Below, in pieces: positions 1 to 11,085 of a stretch of DNA of 64,000 bases. The position numbers and the translations under genes are program-made. How positions within the stretch are numbered: the stretch's first letter is position 1; each line of letters starts with the position of its first letter. Source of the DNA: Cacajao melanocephalus (taxonomy: Eukaryota; Chordata; Mammalia; Primates; Pitheciidae); assembly GCA_963573385.1 (NCBI GenBank), contig CAUYLG010038305.1, forward strand, positions 1 to 64,000, given 5' to 3'. The notes under the pieces are model-generated. The model did not search any database and was not told the origin of the DNA. It saw nothing but the letters and a program-made list of their open reading frames with translations.

Positions 1-1890
1 GGTGCAGCACGAGGCTTAGACAGACAGCTTAAGGTCAGCCACCACGGCTAGGCCATTGAACCTGGAGTCTGAGGAAAGTGATTGTATCATTCAACGCCTG
101 GCAAGAAACAGAATACCCACCAAGATGGCAAATGAAGAAAGTTAAATGGAGGGACTACTTACAGAGATGTAGACAGAATGAAAGGAATCAACAGATGATC
201 ACCCAGAGAGTCACAGCAGCAGAGAGTTGTACTACTCTGAGGATTAAAGAGAAAAATCGCCCGGTGAGGGCTGGAGCCAGAGAGGAGCTCTGGGGAGAGC
301 TGTTAGCCACAGAGGGGTGTAGCTACTGCCAGAAACATGGTGCCAAAGCAAGAAGGGGGTGGAGAAGAAATGACCCAACCTCTCCTTCTGCCCTGCCAGT
401 GGCTCTCATTGGCTGAACCCAGCAGTGGGATCAAATTCCTGAGTCATGGAGCAGATTAGAAAAGGAAACAGAGTTGGTCTGGGGGGAAGTGGGAATCAAC
501 CAGCATGGTGATTTATTGTTGAGTCTCCCAGCTGGTATGCTAAGGCTGAATCCGGAATCTCACTGCAGAATTGACCCGTATGCCAGCTGGTCTACATGCA
601 GGGCCATGAGGGAATCTAGCTTTTGGATTTGGGGAGGCAGAAGCAGAAAGGTGGACAGCCCTGCATGAAGGTGGAGGCCTCCCTTGTTGGTCCTCTGTTC
701 TTGTCATGTGTGAACTTCGACCAAGGATTCAACATGGAGTCTAGGCTGTGCTAAGGCTGAGACGATGACTGGAGGACTTAGTTTCCCTGAGGGTAGAGTG
801 GCAACATTAGATCAATACAACAAATCTCAAATGGTGTTCCAAGGAGCTCCAGAGCTTGGTGGAGATCCCTCAGGGGTTAGTAGGTATGTGGAGGGGGAGA
901 CCAAGAGAGCTGGGGGGAATCCCTAATAAATGCTAATCAGGCCAGCTAGTTAATGAAGAAAGTCTTTCTTGCATTTGGCTTCGAGAGAGCAGCTCAAATG
1001 AGTTGGAGCATTTCAGCCTGGATATGGGTACTGCAGGGAAGGAGGGATGGTAATTGCCAATGTTTTTGGCAGTCCTAGAGTGTGGTCTGTGGTCCAAGAG
1101 GCAAGATATTGGAAGGCAGGGTGGGTCCCAGACATGGCCTGAGAGATGCTATGGACCAAACTGGGGAGCCAGAGGGAGAGACAAGATAAAAGCCAAGCAT
1201 CATTCAATGCGGGAAGCAGATCAAAACATGTCTGACCAAGTGAATGTCTTTGGGGATCTTCTGGCTGAACCCCATGTCTGTTTGTCAAATACGATTGTTT
1301 CTTCAGATACAGATGGAAAAGCCTTCCAGGTGGGTAGACCAGGAAAAGTTCTGACCAAATTCGTTGATGTGTAGAGATACCACCCCCAAAGGGGCCCCCT
1401 GGCAGTTAACCCCCAGCCTCCCAGTCCCCTTGGCACTCATCCCTGGTCCTGAATAAGGTCCTGTTTAGATTTCTCACTGATGCTAGAATCTTCTGCTCTC
1501 TCCTTGTTTGTACCAGAGTCCTGAGAAACCCAACTCAGCAACTGTGGCCTCTGCCAGCCTGTCTCTGGCCTCCCTCCCTTGAGTTCTTCTTCTGCCTTAT
1601 TCTGTAATTTCTCCCAAGGCTGACACCCTCCCTGGGATTCTGCCCTGAGGAATAATGGCCCCAGTTTAAAAGATCTCATCTCTGGCCCCAGGTGTTAGGC
1701 CCTCCCGATACCCCACCTAAGTCTGCCCCACCTACTAGGCCTCATCTAGTTCTTAGCACAGGCTCCTGGTCACAATTGCAGGGGGATCTGATCTGCTCTT
1801 GCTGCAATGTGCATGGAAAGAAAGTGGGAAGAAAATGTCACCAACACTTTTATAAAACAAGGGAGTTCAATCTGAATACATGTAGCTCAC
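1..1890. other. Unassigned sequence, no gene recognised
   Basis: No recognisable coding exon or young repeat. Around 360-430 the bases resemble an old LTR-like dispersed repeat (CTCTCATTGGCTGAACCCAG), but the family could not be fixed. Bases 930-1010 are AT-rich with ATTA/TAAT motifs. Short ORFs at 78-416 and 1054-1374 look random. A splice-like 23-nt segment at 1307-1329 is listed under findings. Confidence 0.4.
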
Positions 1891-1894
1891 AGTC

Positions 1895-2105
1895 ATAACA
1901 AATGGCTAACATTTATCGAACAATTCCAACGTTCCAATTCCACTGTGCTAAGTTCTTCACAGACATGATTTCAATTAAGCCACACCACAGCTCTCTGATA
2001 TTGTGCTTTTGTTATCCTCAATTAAACAGATGAAGAAACTGAGGCTCACAGAAGAAGTGCCTTTCCCAAGCTCCCACGGCTAAGATGAGATGGAGCCTGC
2101 ATGTG
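1895..2105 (-). repeat. MIR SINE
   Basis: Reads as the reverse complement of the MIR consensus: GGCTAACATTTATCGAACA, then CTGTGCTAAGTTCTTCACA, then GATGAAGAAACTGAGGCTCA. MIR is a tRNA-derived ancient SINE. The tail end is intact and the promoter-side end is lost. Confidence 0.85.
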
Positions 2106-2374
2106 TAACAACTCCACTCACCATCGTTTTGGGATTGGGAAGAGAAATGAAGTCTTCTCAAACATCTGAAAGGGCCCTTTTCAGCCACAAATTGAGGAAA
2201 CAGCACAAAAATGCAGACAAACGACACAAAAAGGCTGATCAATAAACACCATCTCCAAGAAGCAGAGCAATTAGGGGAGAAAATGAAAGAGCTTTCCTGT
2301 CTCTAAAATAATAGGCTTCTATTAATTTTAAAATATTTTCACTTCGTTGTTTGTGATGAGAAGCCCAAGTGTGA

Positions 2375-2760
2375 TTCCTTCTGCTTGGATCACCTCTCCT
2401 CACCTTCCAGTGTAGTCAACCTTTTCCCATCCTTCAGGTCTCAGTTTTTATATCACCTCCTCAGAGAACCCTTCTGTGACCCTACAAACATAAATCGGCC
2501 CTCTGGTTTTCTGCTGGACCCCTCACCTATTTCTTCATAGCACGGATCTGCTCAGCACCATTTGCAATTGTATGTGTGTTCACATGTGGTGTGTGCATGC
2601 ATGTGAGCTTGTTCTTCTGTTCCCCTCACCACTAGACTATAAGCTTGTGAGGCTAGAGAGCAGCTCCTATTCATTCACCCCTCTAGAACCCACACCCAGC
2701 CTGAGGCATGCCAGATGCTCGCCCAGTAAGCCGGTGTCTAAAAGACATGAATAAATGTGG
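2375..2760 (+). repeat. L2 LINE 3' end
   Basis: Shows the order typical of the L2 3' end: ATCACCTCCTCAGAGAACCC, TTCTTCATAGCAC, CACTAGACTATAAGCTTGTG, and a closing GACATGAATAAATG. A GTGTG/CATG-rich interruption lies at about 2570-2610. This is a non-coding fossil of an inactive LINE. Confidence 0.8.
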
Positions 2761-2764
2761 TGTA

Positions 2765-2935
2765 GTTTTATTTATCATCCTTCAGAAATCCACTTTTATA
2801 TTCTCTGATCTTACTTAATAACATATCACTTAAGAACAATTTGATATCCATTGCAATATGTAGACTGGGAGATCATATTAAATGTGGTTATTACTTTCTG
2901 GCTATCAGCGATGCTTTTGTATTATTGGAAGGAAG
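2765..2935. other. AT-rich unique sequence
   Basis: Between the L2 end and the next MIR lies an AT-rich stretch without a recognised repeat. It contains a palindromic ATTGCAAT (C/EBP-like core) and a TTAAATGTGGTTATTA block. No function can be assigned. Confidence 0.3.
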
Positions 2936-2939
2936 AGAA

Positions 2940-3140
2940 ACAGGATAGCAGAAAGAGCACTGTACAGGGAGTTGTGAAATCTGGATATAAGCCTTGGCTT
3001 TGCTGCTTACCAGCTGCGTGACCTTGGGCATGACCTTTTCCCTCTCTGGTCCTGAGTTTTCTCAGCTGTAAAATGAGCTTGGACCAGGGACTCTCTGGGG
3101 CTCTTTCAGCTGTAAGAGCTGAAACTCTGAGAATTATATA
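2940..3140 (+). repeat. MIR-type SINE (MIR3-like)
   Basis: Begins with AGAAAGAGCACTG, then GCTGCGTGACCTTGGGCA and CTCAGCTGTAAAATGAG. It then ends in the TTGGACCAGG...CTCTTTCAGCTGTAAGAG tail typical of MIR3-like copies rather than the standard MIR tail. Confidence 0.7.
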
Positions 3141-3149
3141 AACTGAACT

Positions 3150-3500
3150 TGTATGTAGTTAAAATGATTGGATTTGGGGTGTCAGGGCCTGTTTTGAGCT
3201 GCACTAGAACTAGAATGGCATTTGGTTGAGATCCAATCCTATCCTAAAGTGTGGACGACTTCTCATGTTGCCTATATTGTTGAAGAACCTTCCATTATCC
3301 ATGTGTGCCGCTGACGGCGCTGGTGGAGCGCAGAGCTATGCCTCTTCCTCTCTATGGGGCCTGTTTTTTTTTTTTTCCATCCTGAGAAGCTCTGGAAACT
3401 GAAGCCTGGTAAGAAAGAAGCTGCAAAAAGAAGAAAAAAAACCGCCTTTTTATCTCCCACTTCTATCTCATCCTCAGACCACAAAGCATCCAATCACTAC
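3150..3500. other. Unassigned sequence
   Basis: No gene or repeat family recognised. A 14-base T run sits at 3363-3376 and an A-rich run at 3424-3440. There is no Alu or L1 body next to either, so they look like simple homopolymers. Confidence 0.35.
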
Positions 3501-3502
3501 TG

Positions 3503-3860
3503 GGCGACTGGGCTGGAATGAAAGTCAGAGGAGATGCGACTGAGTTCTGGGCGCTGCAGCCTGAGGAGACCCGAGGAGCCCGGGGGTCACAGGGTCTGCG
3601 AGGGCCAGTGCCGCAGTGCGTATTAATCAGTGTTTAAGTGGGTTCATCAGTGCGGAGCGGCTGCTGCCACTGCTGAGCTCAGCCCGGGCCCAAGGAGCTG
3701 GGAGCTGGGTTAATAACACCTTATTTAGCAGAAAATTCCACTCCACTGGAGCATGTTTCAGAAGGAGTTTGATTTGAATGAGGATTGATGTCAATCCTGC
3801 GAGGCAAAGGCGCCTGAAGCTGCTGCCGCAGCCACGGCTATAAAACAAACCATTTGTGGT
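3503..3860 (+). promoter_or_regulatory. GC-rich candidate regulatory block with palindrome and TATA-like box
   Basis: The first 190 bases hold about eleven CpGs, clearly more than the surrounding DNA, though the block is too small for a standard CpG island. An AT-rich segment follows (TTAATAACACCTTATTTAG), then the inverted repeat GGATTGA-TG-TCAATCC at 3782-3797. A TATAAAA box lies at 3839-3845 in a GC-rich context. No dispersed repeat is recognised across it. This is compatible with a small TATA promoter or a conserved enhancer, but neither transcription nor conservation can be seen here. Confidence 0.35.
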
Positions 3861-4039
3861 GCCCGCAGGAAGGCGTGCAGAGTGCAGCAGCGCCCATGTC
3901 TCTACGCCCCACACCCCCATGGGATGGAGAATCCTGAGGGGACTGGTTAGTTGGGAGCCCTGGTGCCCCGAACATTCCTGGGCATGTTTTAGCTTTGGAC
4001 CCAACAGACCAGGGCTCAAATGGGCCCCGCATATTTATT

Positions 4040-4225
4040 CAGTAGACCAGGGCTCAAATTTGGAACTGCCAGCTCTCAGCTGTGTGATCTCAGGCAACTT
4101 GTGTAGCTTCTCATAGTCTTGGTTAACTCATCTCCATAGTAGAGATATTGAGACCTGCCTTGCAGAGTTGATGTGAGGCTTAAGGGAGCTCCTATACAGT
4201 GGGTTACAGAAATACTGCACTTCCT
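4040..4225 (+). repeat. MIR SINE
   Basis: MIR core in sense orientation: CAGCTGTGTGATCTCAGGCA, GGTTAACTCATC, CCTTGCAGAGTTGATGTGAG. The bases AGACCAGGGCTCAAAT at its left edge (4044-4059) repeat a copy at 4006-4021, so a short tandem duplication lies across the boundary. Confidence 0.75.
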
Positions 4226-4229
4226 GGTA

Positions 4230-5030
4230 TGGAGGTGGCCCTAAATCCATTTGAAAGCCCATTTCACTTCTGTCCCAGGTCAAGGCGAGGATGTGCGGGG
4301 TGGGAAAAGGAATGTGGATTAGAAAAGGTCCTTACACCTCCCCGACGCGGGGTGGCATTTGAGTATGACTTGTCTCCAAGGCTTTTGCCCCTGCCTATGG
4401 TTTATGGGACAGCTTGGACTTAGAATCTAGTGAAAAATCAGACCCTGTCTGCCTTCAACTCCTGTCTTTACCCAAATGTGTGGCTGACAGGCCCTAATGG
4501 CTCCAGGTCCAGGGGAATCCTCCGAGGTCCAGCTTCGAGACGGTCTGGTCAGGCTGGTTCATCTCCATAGGTCTGTCTGGTAACAGCAATAAGCAATGAA
4601 ATCTCTTTTTCTTTAGTTTCTTTCTTTTTCCTCTGCTGGTGCTGGGATTCTCCACTCCCATTTGGCAGCCCCTGTGTATGCAGTATGTAGTGGAAGGAAG
4701 AGGTATAGAGGGAAAGCGGGAGGCCTGTATCCTAACCTTTCCGGTACCTATCCCACCATGACTGGGTACGCCCCATGCTGGCCTCAGGAATGCTGCCAGG
4801 GACCTCAGGCTTTGGTCTCCAACACCTGTAACGTTCTTGGATATTGAGTCTTAGCAGAAGAAGCTCCGAGTCACTGTCCCGACAGCTCTGGCAGGAGACA
4901 TGGTTCCCTCTTCAAGGCAGGAGTCAAGAGGCACAGCCACATATTTTCCAGCTGCAGAGGGTGAGGCAGTGAGAATGGCTGCACCCAGCACCATTGTGTC
5001 TCCACTGAAGGGCTTTGCGAGCGCCTCAGA
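4230..5030. other. Unassigned sequence
   Basis: No recognisable exon or repeat. Short ORFs at 4199-4423, 4662-4847 and 4900-5238 (112 codons) show no familiar domain. Confidence 0.35.
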
Positions 5031-5350
5031 ATGGGGCCCAAAGCAGCTTTCGTGTTTATTTTTAAATTTTTTTGGGCTTGCTGTTCTTGGCGGTGCTGAT
5101 TTTAATTCTCTCTCTCTGGCCCTTTCAGATGAGAGCTGGATGACAAGGCATAGGCTCGATTGTGTTTGCCCAAGTGCAGATAACATCAGATGTGGCAGAT
5201 CCGCTGAGCCCCAGCTTCCAAAGAGAAACAGAACATAATAAACAGGTACCAGAGCAGGGATAAATAGGGAGGATTAAATCTGAACAAAGGCGGGAACATC
5301 TGGGACGTACAAAAGCTTATGTGGAGAATTGCTTGGAAGAGAAAGGAATG
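5031..5350 (+). other. Repeat-free block with exon-like splice signals
   Basis: A strong pyrimidine tract and acceptor (TCTCTCTCTGGCCCTTTCAG) ends at 5128. A possible donor (AACAG|GTACC) lies after 5245. The enclosed 117 bases are not open in the frame that starts at the acceptor, so any exon would be non-coding. A TAAATAGGGAGGATTAAAT stretch follows. No dispersed repeat is recognised. Confidence 0.2.
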
Positions 5351-5855
5351 AAGAAGACAGCATCCTGCTTCACCCCGCACCCGGCTCTGCTTCTGGGATC
5401 CAGCAAGTACACAGTGCACACGGGGCAGCCTCTGGAGAGGGGCGGACGAGGCTGGAGCAGAGTGGAATCTGTGCTTCTGGAGGATCCCAAAAGGCAAAGC
5501 TCTGGTCAACACCCCCCATCCCCCGCCAAAAGGTGTCCCTGAGGCAGAGGCCAAGGAACACACAGGCCCCCATCCCCTCAGGTCAGCCCTCACTGTCCCT
5601 CCCGTAGCCTACTTCACTCGCCATTGGGGTCCTGAATCTCCTCTCTCACAGTCATCTTTGGCTTCCCTGAGATAAGCAGCCAGCCTCTGCTCTTTCCCTG
5701 CATCGTGTCTGGGCTTTTTCCCTCTGGACCAGCTTGTCTGATGGAGTATGAGCCCTATTTCAGCTCCTGGTTGAAGTGCTTGTGGTTAGGGGAAAGAATT
5801 TAGTTTTCAAAAGTGCCTTAGATGAGTCTCCTGGACGATCCTCTTTTCTGAAGCC
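5351..5855. other. Unassigned sequence
   Basis: No gene recognised. Overlapping ORFs on both strands (5186-5593 minus, 5329-5607 plus) are typical shadow ORFs of GC-rich DNA. Confidence 0.3.
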
Positions 5856-5859
5856 CTGG

Positions 5860-6010
5860 TGACCACCACTTCTCCCCAGCATGGTTCTCTTAACTCTTTT
5901 CTTGCCTCTTGCCTCATCCCTCCACTCTGTTCTCAATGTTGTGACCAGACAAATCCTAACAAAATGAAGACCTGACCATTTCAGGCCCCAGTTAAAATCC
6001 TGCATGGGAG
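5860..6010 (+). repeat. L2 LINE fragment
   Basis: Matches the internal L2 3' region: CCTCATCCCTCCACTCTGTTC, CAGACAAATCC, and CCATTTCAGGCCCCAGTTAAAATCC before the L1 start. Divergence is high and the boundaries are soft. Confidence 0.45.
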
Positions 6011-6974
6011 AAAGGCACTTCCAGAATGGCAGAGGAAGAACCTCCAACAATCTACTCCTGCATGAAAGTAATGAGAACACTGGAAACATTGTCAGAATCA
6101 ACATTTTTATAACTCTGGAAATTAATCAAAGGCTCACAGCAATCAAAAGAGTATTTATTCAAGAAAAATGGCTTGGTTTCAGCAAGTGCAGTGAGTTTTG
6201 TGGCATTTCAACTTGTCTTATTCTCATGCCTCTGTCCCTAGCTCTGTGTTAGCCTTGAAAATCAGCAGCCTCACAATCACAGCAGCTGTGAAAACCAGTA
6301 GCCTAACAATTATGGGGTTGGGAAGAGCAGGTTTAGGGCCCCATACCAAAGTTTTATTCTAAGGGAATTGTAACTATTTGACCTGTCTGGCAGTTCCCTG
6401 GAAAAACACCATCACAGGGCTTATCTGCATTTGACCTAACTAGAAGCTTGTTCAGGGAGACGCTCTGTCTGCAGATCATTTGTCAAAAACAATCACAGGC
6501 AATTGTTTAATATCACATGGTTACCTGGGTTGGGGATACCTGCTGGAGTGAGCAAGATGCTGACCAAAAACCTTAAATCTGGTGGGTGGATATTAAAGGG
6601 GGACTTTGAAGTGCTCTGAAATATTCCTGGGAATCTAGAAGACCACATATGTGTAGGGCTGTGCACATGCTCAAGAAACACCTGAGAAGGCCCTAATCTC
6701 TCACCTCTGACCCTGGAACTCTGCACAAGCAGGAGATGAAGGCTTGGGCAGCATTATTAATTTTCAGACCCCTGAAGGTATGTCCTAACCACACATAGAG
6801 CCCCCTCAGCAAGGGATGGGAGGCTTATTGGTACTGGTTGAAGTTATTTAAGGAAATCTCTGTTCAATCATTAATCACTAAGGAGACTGAGCAGAGACCT
6901 TGATGGCTACACATAAAAAGGAATACAGACTTTACAGAATTAGATCAGAAAAGTCACTAAATAAGCAGATAACA

Positions 6975-7935
6975 ACAACAAAACCAGAGGAGGGGAGAAA
7001 TCTGATTTTCAGAGTTGCCAAATTATATTATTTAAAATGTTTAGTTTCCAACAAAACATTATGAAACATGCAAAGAAACAGGAAAGTATGGTCCAATATA
7101 AAGGAAAAAAGTAGTCACAAGAAACTACACCAAGTTTCTTAAGAGGAAGCTGAGATGATGGGCTTACTAGAAAAAAACTTCAGATTACCTATGACAAAGT
7201 GTTTTTAGAACTAAAAGAAAAGATACCCAAGAAATTAAAGTATAAGAACAATGTCTCACTAAATAAAGACTATCACTAAAGAGATAAATATTGTGTATAT
7301 ATATATATATACACACACAAATATATATATAATATATATATATATACACACACATACACACACATAGATATATGAACCATAAAGAAATTATGGAGTTGAA
7401 AACTTCAATAATGGAAGTGAAAATTTTACTAGATAATCTCAAGAGAAGGTTTGAATTAGCAGAAGAAAGGACTAGCAAACTTGAAGACAAGCCCATTGAG
7501 ATTATTCAGTCTGAGAAACAAGAAAAAAGGAAAAAAATGAGCAGAGCCTCAGAGACCAATGGGATGTCATGAAGCTTACTAAGATATGCATAATGGAAGT
7601 CTCAGAAAGAGAGAAGAGAGAGAAAGATGCAAAAAGAATATCTGAAGAAATAATGGCCTAAAATGTCCTAAATTTGATGAAAAACTTCACACATTCAAGA
7701 AGCTCAATAAATTTCATGTAGAATAAAGTCAAAGAGATCTACACTTAGATGCATCATAGTCAAACAGTCAAAAGCCAAAGACAAAAAAAAAAATCCTAAA
7801 ATCAACAAGAGAAAAATTACTCATCACATACAAGATACCCTCGAAAAGATTAAGAGCTGATGCTTCATCAGAAACCAGGGATGCTAGAGGCTGTGGAATG
7901 ACATACATATTCGAGATGCTGAAAGAAAAAGAAGG
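6975..7935 (+). pseudogene. L1 ORF1 remnant
   Basis: Corresponds to the ORF1 (RNA-binding nucleic-acid chaperone) region. A 66-codon open piece at 7372-7572 still reads as the charged coiled-coil part, with heptad-like leucines and the LKRRFELAEER and IIQSEKQEK blocks seen in L1 ORF1 proteins. Further ORF1 sequence continues out of frame until the nested L1 insertion. It is non-functional. Confidence 0.8.
7295..7370. repeat. (TA)n / (CA)n microsatellite
   Basis: Alternating TATATA and ACACAC runs inside the L1M ORF1 region, interrupted by short spacers. The mixed AT/AC alternation makes it a likely polymorphic site. Confidence 0.85.
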
Positions 7936-7937
7936 TT

Positions 7938-8455
7938 AACCAAAACACTCCAGCTCATCATCACTGGTCATTAGAGAAATGTAAATCAAAACCACAATGA
8001 GATATTATCTCACACCAGTTAGATTGGTGATCATTAAAAAGTCTGGAAACAACAGATGCTAGTGAGGATGTGGAGAAATAGGAATGTGCAGACATAAAAA
8101 AGAATGAGTTTATGTCCTTTGCAGGGACATGAATGAAGCTGGAAACCATCATCCTCAGCAAACTAACACAGGAACAGAAAACCAAACACCGCATGTTCTC
8201 ACTTATGAGTGGGTGTTGAACAATGAGAACACATGGACACTGGGAGGGAAGCATCACACACCGGGGCCTGTTGGAGGGGAGGGAAAGGAGAGGGCAATCA
8301 TCTGGACAAACACCTAATGCATGCAGGGCTTAAAACCTAGATGACAGGTTGATAAGTGCAGCAAACCACTATGGGACATGTATACCTCTGTAACAAACCT
8401 GCACGTTCAGCACATGTATCCCAGAAGTTAAAGTTAAAAAACAAAAACAAAAAAC
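7938..8455 (+). mobile_element. Nested L1PA/L1PB-type 3' fragment with internal deletion
   Basis: Begins within the ORF2 3' part (CTCATCATCACTGGTCATTA) and runs to AATAGGAA. It then jumps to GCAGACATAAAAAAGAATGAG, so roughly 290 bases of the usual L1PA sequence are missing. The standard L1P 3' UTR follows (CCGGGGCCTGTTGGAGG, GCAGCAAACCACTATGGGAC, CACGTTCAGCACATGTATCCC), ending in an A-rich tail near 8455. It is younger than the surrounding L1M because it interrupts it. A clean target-site duplication is not evident. Confidence 0.85.
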
Positions 8456-8949
8456 AAAGCCTCAGAAACAAAGACGATATTAACATATTCCCAAATAAAC
8501 ACTGAGAATTTGCTGGTAACAGGCCTGGCCTACCAAAGGTATTAATGGGAGAGTCTCTCAAGTTGAAATGAAAGGACTAAGCAGTAACTCGAATCCACAC
8601 AAAGAAATAAAGAGCACAAATAACAGTAACCACATAGGTAAATGTAAAAGATAGTATAAGTACATTTTTTTTTTGTTTGTAATGATTCTCTTTTCCTATT
8701 GGAAAAAAGTTTTTGCATATTATTGAAATTAAGTTGGCATTGTCCTAACTAAATTATTTTAAGTTAAGAAGTTAATTATAGCATCCAGACAAACTAGTAA
8801 GACAATAACTCAACAACAACAACAACAAAACATGGTAATGAAATAACAGAGAATTAAAATAATACACTGGAAAGTATCTAGTGTATACAAATGGAGGCAA
8901 TAATGGAATGATAGAGAAACAACAACAACAACAACAACATCAAACCATG

Positions 8950-11048
8950 CCATATAGAAAACAAATACCAAATGTCAGATATCATTTCTACCTTATCAGC
9001 AATTACATTAAATATGAATGAACTAAACATTCCAGTCAAAAGGCTGAGATTGGCAAAATAGAAACGAACTGTAATCCAACTATGTGCTATCTACAAGAGG
9101 CACACATTAGATTCAAAGACACGAATAGGTTAAAAGTAAAAGGATAAAGAAAAATATGCTGTTCAAAGTGTAACCAAATAAGAGCTAGAATGGCTACACT
9201 AATCAGACAAGTAGACTTTAAGATTAAAAATTGTTACTAGAGACAACTGGAAATGCATTACAATTAAATATATGCATTCACTTAGCAAGGCCCCAATATC
9301 TGTGAAGCAAAACCTGATAGAATTGAAGAGAGACATAGAAAATTCAATAATAATGGTTGGAACTTCTATACTCCACTTTCAATAATGAATGGAACAACAA
9401 GATTGAAGATCAGCAGGGAAATAGAAGACTTGATCAACATTATAAAGCAGGCATTACGCAGAATATTTCACCTAATAATGCAGAATACACATTTTTCTCA
9501 AGTGCACATAAAACATTCTTCAGGGTAGACCATATGTTAGACCATAAGACAAGCCTCAATAAATTCAAAAGAATTAAAATTATGCAAACTGTGCTCTTTG
9601 ATCACTATGGAATAAAATTAGAAATCAATAACAGAAGAAAAGTGAGAAATTCACAAATATGTACAAATTAAACAACACATTCCTAAATAAAAAATGGATT
9701 AAAGAAAAAAATCACAAGGCAATTAGAAAATACTTTGAGATAAATGAAAATGTAAACATGACATACCAAAATGTATGGGACACAGCAAAAGCAGTGATGA
9801 GAGAACATTGCAGCTACTAGCACCTATATTAAATAAAAAGGCAGATCTCAAATCAATGACCTACACTTCCACCTTCCAAAACCGGTAAGAGAAAAGTAAA
9901 CCAAAATCAAGCAGAAGGGAGAAAATAATAGAGTAGAAATAAACAAAATAGAGAATAGAAAAACAATAGAGAAATTTAATGAAAGCCAAAAGTCAGTTTT
10001 AGAAAAATATCAAAAAATTTAAAAATCATTTATGAAAACTTTCCAAAAAAAAAAAAAAAAAAGAAAGAAAGGAAGAAGACGCAGATTATTAAAATCAGAA
10101 ATGAAAGAGGGAACATCACTACAGATCTTATAGAAATAGAAAAGAGTATCTGCTAATACTATGAATAACTGTATGCCAATAAATTAGATAATATAGATGA
10201 AGTGAACAAATTCCTAGACAGATATAAACTACTGAAACTGGCTAAGGAAGAAATATAAAAATCTGAATAGATCTATTACAAGAGATTGAATTAATAAAAA
10301 AACAAAACAACAACAATAAAATATTTCCAACCAAAAAAAGCCCAGGCACAGATGTCTTTACTGGTGAATTCTACCCAACATGTAAATAATTAATACCAAT
10401 TTTTCAGGAATCTTTCAAAGAAATACAAGAGGAAGAAACAATTCCCAATGAATTCTATGAGCCCAGTATTACCCTAATACCAAAACCAGATAAAAATAAC
10501 AAGAAAATAAATCTATGGTCCTTATGAATATAGACACAAAATCTCAACAAAATACTTGTGAAATGAATCAAACAATGTATAAAAATAATTGTACCCCATT
10601 ATCAAGTGAAATTTATTCCAGACATGTAAAGTTCTTTTGACATCTGTAAAAACAACTAATATGATATACCATATCATAGAAAAAGGAACAAAATCTACAT
10701 GATAATTTCAATATATGCAGAAAAAGTATTTGACAAAATCCAACCCCTGTTCAAGATAAAAGCACTCAATAAAACAAAAATATAAGGTATTTTCCTCAGC
10801 TTGATAAAAGTCTTCTATGAAAAAACCCGCAGCTAACCTACTGGTGAAAGACTGACTGATTTTCCTCAAAGATCAGGAGCAAGACAAATATATTCAGTCT
10901 TATTACTTATATTTAACATTGTAAGGGAGGTTTTAGCCAGGGTGATTAGGCAAATAAGGGAAATAAAAGACACCCAGATTGGAAAGGAAGAAGTAAAATT
11001 ATGTCTATTTGCAGATGACATGATCTTATGTATAGTAAATACTAAGGA

Positions 11049-11085
<37 letters not shown>

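Noticed and set aside
4160..4230. Possible tRNA-like sequence in MIR elements
   Set aside because: MIRs have tRNA-derived heads, but none here keeps a foldable tRNA with intact A and B boxes.
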